A stretch of DNA of 6,490 nucleotides from Flavobacteriaceae bacterium (GTDB lineage Bacteria; Bacteroidota; Bacteroidia; Flavobacteriales; Flavobacteriaceae): the NCBI GenBank assembly GCA_023301205.1, contig JALZVC010000049.1:1-6490 (forward strand), read 5' to 3'. Positions within the stretch are counted from its first letter, which is position 1. Every line of letters begins with the position of its first letter. The position numbers and the translations under genes were made by a program. The notes under the pieces are model-generated. The model ran no database searches, had not been told where the DNA came from, and saw nothing but the letters and a program-made list of their open reading frames with translations. Shown piece after piece: positions 1 to 4,970 of this stretch.

Positions 1-90
1 GTCTGTAGGGTGTAAAAATTTAGTTCTGAAATGCGCTAGCTTGTCTTCTTGATCACATTGTTGAGCGTATGCTAAGGTGTTTGTGTACAT
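1..90 (-). CDS. kynU: kynureninase, N-terminal fragment (runs off the left edge)
   Basis: The first 30 codons of a minus-strand gene whose remainder lies beyond position 1. The peptide starts MYTNTLAYAQ and contains QEDKLAHFRTKF followed by HP. This matches the kynureninase N-terminus, where a D-x-x-D-x-L-x-x-[FY]-R-x-x-F-x-x-P segment precedes the PLP-binding fold; the human enzyme has EEDKLRHFRECF followed by YIP. Kynureninase is a cytoplasmic PLP-dependent hydrolase that cleaves kynurenine to anthranilate, or 3-hydroxykynurenine to 3-hydroxyanthranilate, plus alanine, in tryptophan degradation. The ATG at 88-90 is the first usable start and leaves the normal short leader before the conserved segment. 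There is no clear Shine-Dalgarno, as is usual in this phylum. The catalytic lysine and PLP site are outside the window, so the call rests on one conserved motif. Confidence 0.75.
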   Translation of the reverse strand, partial: MYTNTLAYAQQCDQEDKLAHFRTKFLHPTD

Positions 91-92
91 CT
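80..92. repeat. 13-bp direct repeat, left copy, over the kynU start codon
   Basis: TTTGTGTACATCT on the plus strand, identical to 233-245 in the same orientation. Its core contains the palindrome TGTACA. Read on the minus strand it is AGATGTACACAAA and includes the kynU ATG. The flanks of the two copies are not alike apart from a base or two. An operator or a remnant of a small duplication are both possible; the sequence does not decide. Confidence 0.6.
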
Positions 93-115
93 GTTGGTTT
101 AAAAATGAACTCCCT

Positions 116-123
116 CAAAAATA
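116..123 (-). promoter_or_regulatory. candidate -7 promoter element for kynU
   Basis: The minus strand reads TATTTTTG here, an exact match to the Bacteroidota -7 consensus TAnnTTTG. It lies 25 bp upstream of the kynU ATG, which would give a leader of roughly 15-20 nt. No TTG is found at the expected -33 position about 19 bp further upstream, and the region is very AT-rich, so a chance match is possible. Confidence 0.35.
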
Positions 124-232
124 ATGATTAAAATGCTATCGTACTATGATTCTATTATTTGATTGTGTGTCTCTGTTATAAATTTATTCTTTGATTAAAG
201 TGGTTAATTTCTAAAGGGGTTATTTACTCTGT

Positions 233-245
233 TTTGTGTACATCT
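233..245. repeat. 13-bp direct repeat, right copy
   Basis: TTTGTGTACATCT, identical to 80-92 and 153 bp from it. It lies in the gap between the end of the lipoprotein gene and kynU. On the minus strand this copy also contains an ATG, opening only a seven-codon frame (MYTKQSK) before a stop, so it does not start a gene. The rest of the gap (91-289) holds no ORF, RNA gene or strong terminator that I can see. Confidence 0.6.
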
Positions 246-289
246 AAAATTAAAGGGTAAAACCTTAAAGTGATGCGATTTTTAAAAGG

Positions 290-976
290 CTAGTCTACTT
301 TAATATCTGTAAAGTAAAGTTTAAAATCACCCAAACTATCTTTGTGCATTGTGGCGATTTTGAGACCGCCATAGTCTTTGTAAGCTTCCCAAGTGGTGAT
401 CATAGAGGGAACAGTATCATTCCCTTTTCTAAACACCCACTCTTGCAACATAAAGTCATTACCGTAGTATAAATCATAGGCATCGCCTGGTGTGTATCCG
501 CCTTCATCACTGTAAGTAATTGTTAAGACATTTGTTTCTTGTCTAGATAATGGTGCGATTTCTTTTTTAGGTTCGCTAATAGTAAGTCCCTCGTCCCAGA
601 CTAAATTAAAAGGTGCTAGTAGCCAGTATTTATCATTGATAAATGAAGCGTCATAGCGCATTATAATACTATCCACGGCATTGCGATTAAATGAGATGGT
701 GTCTTTATCTTTGATATAAGTGACGTTATTTTCTTTTGGTCTCCATTGCCAAGAGCGTTCAAAGTGGTTTTCTCCGCGATTTACATTAAAGGTAAAATCT
801 ATTTGTTCTAGTTGGTCAAACTTGTCTAAACCATTTTTGTACGCAATGGTTTCGGCGATTGTAAGGCTGTTATTCGCAGTGTTTGTTTTTAAAATTGGGA
901 TTGTTTTTTTATTCCCTTGATTACAAGAAGCAGTTAAGAGTGTGATTGTAAATAGAAAAGCGGCACTTATTTTCAT
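290..976 (-). CDS. uncharacterised lipoprotein (flavobacterial, possible DUF6503/LolA-like fold)
   Basis: A 228-residue secreted protein of unknown function. Residues 1-17 form a short signal peptide (MKISAAFLFTITLLTAS) followed by Cys18, so it is probably lipidated and anchored facing the periplasm or cell surface. The lipobox T-A-S-C is slightly atypical, with Thr rather than Leu at -3. The mature part is rich in aromatic, beta-strand-like segments, including KYWLLAPFNLVWDEG (116-130) and GGYTPGDAYDLYYG (159-172). A helix near residues 38-58 (AETIAYKNGLDKFDQL) resembles the 'helix then half-barrel' start of lipoprotein-carrier-like folds and of the DUF6503 proteins of Flavobacteriia; this is recollection of family style, not a search result. 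No catalytic motif is visible. An upstream ATG at 1012 would add 12 residues (MAIPYFYPKSLI) that spoil the signal peptide, so the ATG at 974-976 is preferred. It is the gene before kynU on the same strand, but the 199-bp gap argues against tight coupling. Confidence 0.8.
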   Translation of the reverse strand: MKISAAFLFTITLLTASCNQGNKKTIPILKTNTANNSLTIAETIAYKNGLDKFDQLEQIDFTFNVNRGENHFERSWQWRPKENNVTYIKDKDTISFNRNAVDSIIMRYDASFINDKYWLLAPFNLVWDEGLTISEPKKEIAPLSRQETNVLTITYSDEGGYTPGDAYDLYYGNDFMLQEWVFRKGNDTVPSMITTWEAYKDYGGLKIATMHKDSLGDFKLYFTDIKVD

Positions 977-992
977 AATTAAAGATTTTGGG

Positions 993-1020
993 TAAAAATA
1001 AGGAATTGCCATTTGAGCAA
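993..1020 (-). promoter_or_regulatory. weak candidate promoter for the lipoprotein gene
   Basis: On the minus strand TATTTTTA (993-1000) matches TAnnTTTG at seven of eight positions, and a TTG lies 17 bp upstream (1018-1020). The -7-like box sits 16 bp before the ATG. The spacing is a little short for the Bacteroidota -33/-7 arrangement, so this is a suggestion only. I saw no equally good promoter for the divergent CDGSH gene in the same 132-bp gap (977-1108). Confidence 0.22.
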
Positions 1021-1108
1021 GCTATCTTTAGACAGTCAACTGGAATTTCTTACTTGACAGGATTACTAAATAACAAATTTCCTTATCGAAGGAATAAAAT
1101 TAAAAACT

Positions 1109-1273
1109 ATGATAAAAGTAAATTTAATACCAAACGGTCCAATGATAGTGTTAGGCGCTATGACTATAACTCATGAAGATGGAACGGAAGAAGTAAAGGA
1201 AACCCGGGCATCATTTTGTAGATGTGGTAAAAGTGATAATATGCCGTTTTGTGATGGGGGTCATAACAAGTAA
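1109..1273 (+). CDS. small CDGSH-type iron-sulfur protein
   Basis: A 54-residue protein, short even for single-domain CDGSH proteins. Its C-terminus carries the full signature: Cys37-x-Cys39-x8-Cys48-x3-His52 within CRCGKSDNMPFCDGGH, the 3-Cys/1-His ligand set that holds a [2Fe-2S] cluster in mitoNEET-family proteins. Ser42, Pro46 and the C-D-G turn are also as in the family. Residues 1-33 (MIKVNLIPNGPMIVLG and onward) form the small beta region that normally precedes the cluster loop. There is no signal peptide or membrane segment, so it should be cytoplasmic; bacterial members are thought to act in electron transfer, redox sensing or iron handling. The start is fixed by an in-frame TAA at 1067-1069 with no other ATG in between. 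GAAGGA at 1088-1093 is a rather distant possible ribosome site. The methyltransferase gene follows after 23 bp, so the two may share a transcript. Confidence 0.9.
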   Translation: MIKVNLIPNGPMIVLGAMTITHEDGTEEVKETRASFCRCGKSDNMPFCDGGHNK

Positions 1274-1296
1274 AAAACTACAACTCGTATCTTGTC

Positions 1297-2103
1297 ATGA
1301 AATTTGAAAAAGAATTTAATACCAATAAAGAAACTTGGAATCAAAAAGTCGATCTCCATGCAAAGAGCGACTTCTATTTTTTAGAAGATTTTAAAGCAGG
1401 AAAGTCTAGCCTGAATGGATATGAGCTCGACGCTTTAGGAGATGTTTCTGGGAAATCCTTGTTACACTTGCAATGCCATTTTGGTCAAGACACCTTAAGT
1501 TGGAGTAGGATGGGGGCAAAGTGTACTGGAGTCGATATTTCTGATAAAGCCATAAAGCTAGCCCAGGAATTAAATAAAGACTTAAAACAAGATGCGAGTT
1601 TTGTTTGTTGCAATGTGCTAGATGCGTCTCAGCATATTTCAGAAACCTTTGATATTGTTTTTACTAGCTATGGTACAATCGGGTGGTTGCCAGATTTAAA
1701 ACCTTGGGCGCAAATGATTGGTGAGCGATTAAAAGATGGTGGTGCTTTTTATATTGTAGATTTCCATCCCATTGTTTGGATGTTTGATTATACCACAGGA
1801 GCACCGCTTATGAAATATGCATATCACGAAAAGGATGCTATTTATGAAGAATATTCTGGAACGTATGCAGACGAAAAAGCAAATATGGTTAGCAAAGAGT
1901 ACGGCTGGAATCATAGTATGAGCGAAGTGATACAATCACTTATAGATGCAGGATTAACTATTGATTCTTTCTCAGAACCAGATGCTTCGCCTTATGATGT
2001 ATTTCCAGATCTCGTAAAAAATGATGCAGGTATGTTTGAGTTAAAAGATAAATTGTATCCGTTACTTTTTGAAATTAAAGCAACAAAAAAAGTCGCTAGA
2101 TAG
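1297..2103 (+). CDS. class I SAM-dependent methyltransferase
   Basis: A 268-residue cytoplasmic methyltransferase with a Rossmann-like fold; its substrate cannot be read from sequence. Motif I is at about residues 54-66 (SLLHLQCHFGQDT), followed by GAKCTGVDIS (73-82), where Asp80 should bind the ribose of S-adenosylmethionine. CNVLDA (105-110) is the acidic adenine-side loop. FDIVFTSYGTIGWLPD (118-133) is motif IV, and LKDGGAFYIVDFHP (145-158) is the post-motif strand and turn. Motif I has L-Q-C-H-F-G instead of the common D/E-x-G-x-G-x-G; as I recall, a subgroup of bacterial methyltransferases shares this HLQCHFGQDTL form, so it need not mean loss of activity. The region after 160, rich in aromatic and acidic residues, is probably a substrate lid. 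It follows the CDGSH gene by 23 bp. Its last codons and its TAG stop lie inside the terminator hairpin. Confidence 0.9.
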   Translation: MKFEKEFNTNKETWNQKVDLHAKSDFYFLEDFKAGKSSLNGYELDALGDVSGKSLLHLQCHFGQDTLSWSRMGAKCTGVDISDKAIKLAQELNKDLKQDASFVCCNVLDASQHISETFDIVFTSYGTIGWLPDLKPWAQMIGERLKDGGAFYIVDFHPIVWMFDYTTGAPLMKYAYHEKDAIYEEYSGTYADEKANMVSKEYGWNHSMSEVIQSLIDAGLTIDSFSEPDASPYDVFPDLVKNDAGMFELKDKLYPLLFEIKATKKVAR

Positions 2104-2121
2104 TATCTAACGACTTTTTTT
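2085..2121. terminator. bidirectional Rho-independent terminator between the methyltransferase and msrA
   Basis: A hairpin with arms AAAAAAAGTCG (2085-2095) and CGACTTTTTTT (2111-2121), one C/A mismatch, a further five-pair stem TAGAT/ATCTA, and a three-base loop (2102-2104). Seven A on the left and seven T on the right make it work in both directions, for the plus-strand methyltransferase and for msrA, whose stop is 15 bp away. The methyltransferase stop codon TAG (2101-2103) is in the stem-loop tip, so the final residues KKVAR are encoded by the terminator arm. Confidence 0.9.
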
Positions 2122-2136
2122 AATCAATGTTATGAA

Positions 2137-2823
2137 TTAGTGGCCGCTGTTTTGTTTAAGTAATTGTGGGAATTTCTTTTTAAATTTATTTAGTCGAGGT
2201 ACAGAAACTCCTCTTATATACCCTTGATTTGGGTGTAGACGTTCATAATTTTGATGGTAATCTTCTCCAATCCAAAATTTTTGAAAAGGCAATACCTGCG
2301 CCGCTACATTACCTTCACCCACTTCTTTTTCTAAAAGTGCTATTTTGTTATCTATAATCTTTTTCTGAGCATCGTCTTGATAAAAAATTATCGATCTGTA
2401 CTGAGATCCGTTATCTGGTCCTTGTCCGTTTACTTGCGTTATATTTTGAGATCCAAAATAGACATCTACCAGATCCTTAAAGCTAACCTCATTTGGGTCA
2501 TATATTATCTCAACTGCTTCTGCGTGACCTGTTCTGCCTGTGTTGCTAGACGCGTAGGTTGGGTATTCTGTATGACCTCCACTATAGCCAGAGAGCGATT
2601 CTTTTACACCCTTGACACTTTCGTATACCGCTTCTACACACCAAAAACACCCACTTGCGAAGTACGCTTTTTCAAGACCATTAGCTGGTGCTACTTTTAC
2701 TGGAGTTTGTTCTTGTTGCGCTATGGCTTGTGCTTTTTTATTAAGCTCATTTATTTTAGACTGGCAAGACCCGCTTAAAGCTATGAGTAGAGAGAAGGTT
2801 GTGAGTATGATATATTTTTTCAT
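2137..2823 (-). CDS. msrA: peptide methionine-(S)-S-oxide reductase MsrA, exported lipoprotein form
   Basis: A 228-residue MsrA, which reduces the S-epimer of methionine sulfoxide in oxidised proteins. The catalytic motif is GCFWC at 58-62, with Cys59 as the nucleophile. Other family marks follow: GYSGG (79-83), GHAEAVEIIYDP (99-110), QGPDNGSQYRS (134-144) with the active-site Asp137 and Tyr142, and DYHQNY (188-193). The C-terminal VPRLNKFKKKFPQLL is typical of the family. The first 19 residues are a hydrophobic signal peptide ending LSGS before Cys20-Gln, so the enzyme is probably a lipoprotein working outside the cytoplasm; a low-conservation linker (21-48) leads to the domain. The lipobox S-G-S-C is not canonical. 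No Cys occurs after Cys62, so Cys62 is the only in-domain candidate to resolve the sulfenate. It is probably transcribed alone, between two terminators. Confidence 0.95.
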   Translation of the reverse strand: MKKYIILTTFSLLIALSGSCQSKINELNKKAQAIAQQEQTPVKVAPANGLEKAYFASGCFWCVEAVYESVKGVKESLSGYSGGHTEYPTYASSNTGRTGHAEAVEIIYDPNEVSFKDLVDVYFGSQNITQVNGQGPDNGSQYRSIIFYQDDAQKKIIDNKIALLEKEVGEGNVAAQVLPFQKFWIGEDYHQNYERLHPNQGYIRGVSVPRLNKFKKKFPQLLKQNSGH

Positions 2824-2888
2824 TGAATTGAATTTTACTTTCTATGTTAGTCGAAAAAATTTAATAGCTATTACGAGATGAAATTAAT

Positions 2889-2922
2889 AAAAAAAGCCCT
2901 CACTACAAGTGAAGGCTTTTTT
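2889..2922 (-). terminator. Rho-independent terminator after the Nif3/zinc-ribbon operon
   Basis: On the minus strand the RNA folds as A-run, GCCUUCACU, loop UGU, AGUGAGGGC, then a run of seven U. All nine core pairs form, one of them a U-G wobble. On the plus strand the same position is a C/A mismatch, so the hairpin is built for minus-strand transcripts. It lies 18 bp past the stop of the coiled-coil zinc-ribbon-family gene and upstream of msrA, which separates the two transcription units. Confidence 0.88.
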
Positions 2923-2940
2923 ATATGTATGGTAGAAAGT

Positions 2941-3723
2941 TTATTTAATTTTATTAAATACTTTTTCCATTTTTTCTTGTTCTTCTGCAGCTAGAGCGGC
3001 ATCTACTAGGACACGACCACTGTGCTCATCTGTAATAATTTTTTTACGAGAACCTATCTCCATAATCACCTGAGGTGGTATGGTGAAGAAAGAACCACCA
3101 GATGCACCACGTTCTACGGCAACAACGGCAAGTCCATTTTTAACGTTAGTACGAATGCGCTTATACGCTGATACTAATCGATCTTCTATTTGCTTCTCAA
3201 ATTTTTCAGATTCTTTTAAAAGTGCAGTTTCTTCTTTTTCTGTCTCTCCTAAAATCTCATCAAGTTCTTGTTGCTTATGTGTTAAGTGCTCTTCTCTTTG
3301 CTTTAATTGTTCTTTTGTTTGCTCAATAACAATTGTTTTTTGCTCAATCTGCGCCTTAAATTCTTTAATGTGCTTGTCTGCTAGTTGAATTTCTAATTCT
3401 TGAAACTCTACTTCTTTTGTTAGTGAATTAAATTCACGGTTGTTGCGCACATTATCTTGCTGCTTGGTATATTTTTTAATAAGCTCTTTTGCCTCTTCAA
3501 TTATCAGTTTTTTTCCTTTTATATCATCTTCAGAGGTGATAAGGCCTTTTTCAAGTTTTTCTAATCTTGTTTTCATTCCTTCAACCTCATCTGCAAGATC
3601 TTCTACCTCTAATGGAAGTTCTCCTCGCACGTTACGGATCTCATCAATACGAGAATCTATAAGCTGTAAATCGTACAGAGCTCTTAACTTTTCTTCTACC
3701 GTAATTTCTTTCTTTGCTGCCAT
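2941..3723 (-). CDS. coiled-coil protein of the C4-type zinc ribbon family, cysteines lost
   Basis: A 260-residue protein with a long charged coiled coil (about residues 10-185, Glu/Lys/Gln/Leu heptads) and a small C-terminal domain (about 197-245). It contains NVRNNREFNSLTKEVEFQEL (91-110), the hallmark of the family that includes chlamydial CT398/CdsZ and Mycobacterium Rv2229c. The C-terminal domain is normally a zinc ribbon with two C-x-x-C pairs. Here the first pair is Ser208-x-x-Ser211 (ASGGSFFTIPPQ) and the second Asp232-x-x-Ser235 (TDEHSGRVLVD), so all four ligands are missing while the surrounding fold residues (GG, TIPPQ, GRVLVD) remain. Zinc binding by the classical site is therefore unlikely. 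There is no signal peptide. The gene starts 3 bp after the Nif3-family stop and is surely co-transcribed with it. The cellular role is not established; CT398 is reported to bind sigma-54 and secretion components, which may not carry over. Confidence 0.9.
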   Translation of the reverse strand: MAAKKEITVEEKLRALYDLQLIDSRIDEIRNVRGELPLEVEDLADEVEGMKTRLEKLEKGLITSEDDIKGKKLIIEEAKELIKKYTKQQDNVRNNREFNSLTKEVEFQELEIQLADKHIKEFKAQIEQKTIVIEQTKEQLKQREEHLTHKQQELDEILGETEKEETALLKESEKFEKQIEDRLVSAYKRIRTNVKNGLAVVAVERGASGGSFFTIPPQVIMEIGSRKKIITDEHSGRVLVDAALAAEEQEKMEKVFNKIK

Positions 3724-3726
3724 AAA

Positions 3727-4842
3727 TTAAAAATAGCTAATAGGATTTGTGTTTATTTTAGATAAAATAACCCTGCTTTGCGGCAGAGAAGATGCAAAAT
3801 TACTAATTTTTTTGCTAAGAAACGTATGTAAAAGTTCTTTTGTGAATTGCTCACTCTCATAGTGACCTATGTCTGCAAGAAGTATCTTATTTTCAGACTG
3901 ATAGAAGTCATGGTATTTAAGATCTGCCGTTATAAAAACATCTGCTCCAGCGCCTTTTGCTGCTCCTATAGCAAAACTTCCGCTACCACCTAATACTGCG
4001 ACCTTTCGTATTGTTTTTTTTCTGAAACTAGAATGACGTACTACTTGTGCGTTCATTTGCTTCTTAAGGTAGTTCAAAAAAACCACTTCTTCCATAGGTG
4101 TGTCAAGCAAACCTATCATTCCCATTCCTATATGTTGGTTGGTGTTTTCTAGCGTTAAAATCTCATAGGCTACTTCTTCGTAAGAATGCACCGCCTTTAA
4201 TACGTTTATTATTGCGCCTTCTTTGTGCTTCGGAAATGTTATGGAGATTTGCGTTTCGTCTGCAGAAATAAATTCATGCTTTTCACCCACTACAGGACTA
4301 GAATTTTCGCCTCCTTTGTAGGTTCCTATACCTTTATTGCTAAAACTACAATCGTCATAATTACCTATGCTTCCTCCGCCAGCTTCAAATAATGCTTTTT
4401 TTAAGGCTACGGCTTCGCTAGAAGGTGCATAGGTTACCAGTTTTTTAATAGTGTCTTTTTGAGGGATTAGTATTTTTCTGTTAGAGAGGTTTAATCGGTC
4501 ACAAATACCTGCATTTACTCCATTAAAACTGTTATCTAATGCTGTGTGTATGGCATAAATGGCAATATCATGTTTAATCGCCTTTTGCACCACACGCTCC
4601 ACATAGTTGCGCCCAGTTATTTTTTTTAATCCAGAAAAAATGATGGGATGAAAACTCACAATAAAATTGCAATTAGTAACTATTGCTTCATCTATGACGG
4701 CTTCTAGCGTGTCAAGTGCGATTAGTATCCCAGAAATTTTAGCACTAGCGTCACCAACTAATAGGCCTGTATTGTCAAAACTTTCTGCATATGCTCTTGG
4801 GGCAAATACTTCTAATTCATTTATAATTTCAGAAATTTTCAT
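3727..4842 (-). CDS. Nif3-like dinuclear metal centre hexameric protein (YbgI/YqfO family)
   Basis: A 371-residue cytoplasmic protein of the Nif3 family, which forms toroidal hexamers with a two-metal site. It is often annotated 'GTP cyclohydrolase I type 2', but the true substrate is uncertain. Numbered from the ATG at 4840-4842, family marks are ESFDNTGLLVGD (20-31), VSFHPIIFSGLKK (62-74) with metal ligand His65, IHTALDNSFNGVNAG (98-112) with ligand Asp103, VLGGSGSFAIGAAKGAGAD (283-301), and DIGHYESEQ (325-333) with ligands His327 and Glu331. The usual H-H-P is F-H-P here, so one histidine is missing, which I believe is common in flavobacterial members. Residues of about 130-230 form the extra PII/CutA-like insert found in longer YqfO-type members, which explains the length. 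The start was chosen because the family begins near MKIxEI; the adjacent ATG at 4845 is equally possible. An ATG at 4911 adds an unlikely AT-coded leader. It is the first gene of the two-gene operon. Confidence 0.92.
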   Translation of the reverse strand: MKISEIINELEVFAPRAYAESFDNTGLLVGDASAKISGILIALDTLEAVIDEAIVTNCNFIVSFHPIIFSGLKKITGRNYVERVVQKAIKHDIAIYAIHTALDNSFNGVNAGICDRLNLSNRKILIPQKDTIKKLVTYAPSSEAVALKKALFEAGGGSIGNYDDCSFSNKGIGTYKGGENSSPVVGEKHEFISADETQISITFPKHKEGAIINVLKAVHSYEEVAYEILTLENTNQHIGMGMIGLLDTPMEEVVFLNYLKKQMNAQVVRHSSFRKKTIRKVAVLGGSGSFAIGAAKGAGADVFITADLKYHDFYQSENKILLADIGHYESEQFTKELLHTFLSKKISNFASSLPQSRVILSKINTNPISYF

Positions 4843-4858
4843 CATTTGATATTTGTAG

Positions 4859-4866
4859 TAAAGATA
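4859..4866 (-). promoter_or_regulatory. candidate -7 element for the Nif3/zinc-ribbon operon
   Basis: The minus strand reads TATCTTTA, seven of eight positions of TAnnTTTG, 13-16 bp before the preferred starts. If used, transcription would begin within a few bases of the start codon region and exclude the upstream ATG at 4911. No clean TTG lies at the right -33 spacing (TTTCT is nearby), so support is weak. Confidence 0.25.
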
Positions 4867-4958
4867 GTAGAAAGGTGCTTTTAGTAGAAATATTTTAGAA
4901 ATATGTAACATTTCAGAAATTAAAATTATGACCTAATTTTCGGGTCAACTTATTTTAG

Positions 4959-4966
4959 TACTTTCG
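4959..4966 (+). promoter_or_regulatory. candidate -7 element for lpxK
   Basis: TACTTTCG matches TAnnTTTG at seven of eight positions and ends 4 bp before the lpxK ATG. A TTT (not TTG) sits 19 bp upstream at 4937-4939. If real, the lpxK transcript would be leaderless or nearly so. Other near matches exist just upstream (TAATTTTC at 4934, TATTTTAG at 4951), so the exact element is uncertain. The divergent gap of about 125 bp must hold promoters for both lpxK and the Nif3 operon. Confidence 0.3.
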
Positions 4967-4970
4967 TTCT

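Noticed and set aside
252..275. Possible terminator hairpin (AAGG/CCTT) after the lipoprotein gene
   Set aside because: Only four consecutive pairs with a six-base loop and a mismatch; too weak to call.
290..1012. Longer start for the lipoprotein at 1012, adding 12 residues
   Set aside because: The extension places MAIPYFYPKSLI ahead of a clean short signal peptide; the ATG at 974-976 gives a standard lipoprotein N-terminus.
1033..1060. Inverted repeat GTCAA...TTGAC in the gap before the CDGSH gene
   Set aside because: A five-base arm with 14-bp separation is expected by chance; one mismatch interrupts its extension.
988..1176. 62-residue plus-strand frame overlapping the CDGSH gene
   Set aside because: It overlaps the clearly real CDGSH frame in another phase, has no recognisable motif and no start context.
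2377..2881. Plus-strand frames antisense to msrA (2377-2778 and 2612-2881)
   Set aside because: They lie opposite a well-supported MsrA, lack family features and look like phase shadows.
3080..3730. Serine-rich plus-strand frames antisense to the coiled-coil protein
   Set aside because: The Ser/Cys-rich composition is the expected reverse reading of Glu/Lys-rich coiled-coil codons.
3727..4911. Longer start for the Nif3-family gene at 4911
   Set aside because: The extra 23 residues are a compositionally odd run encoded by AT-rich upstream DNA, while the family starts near the double ATG at 4840-4845.
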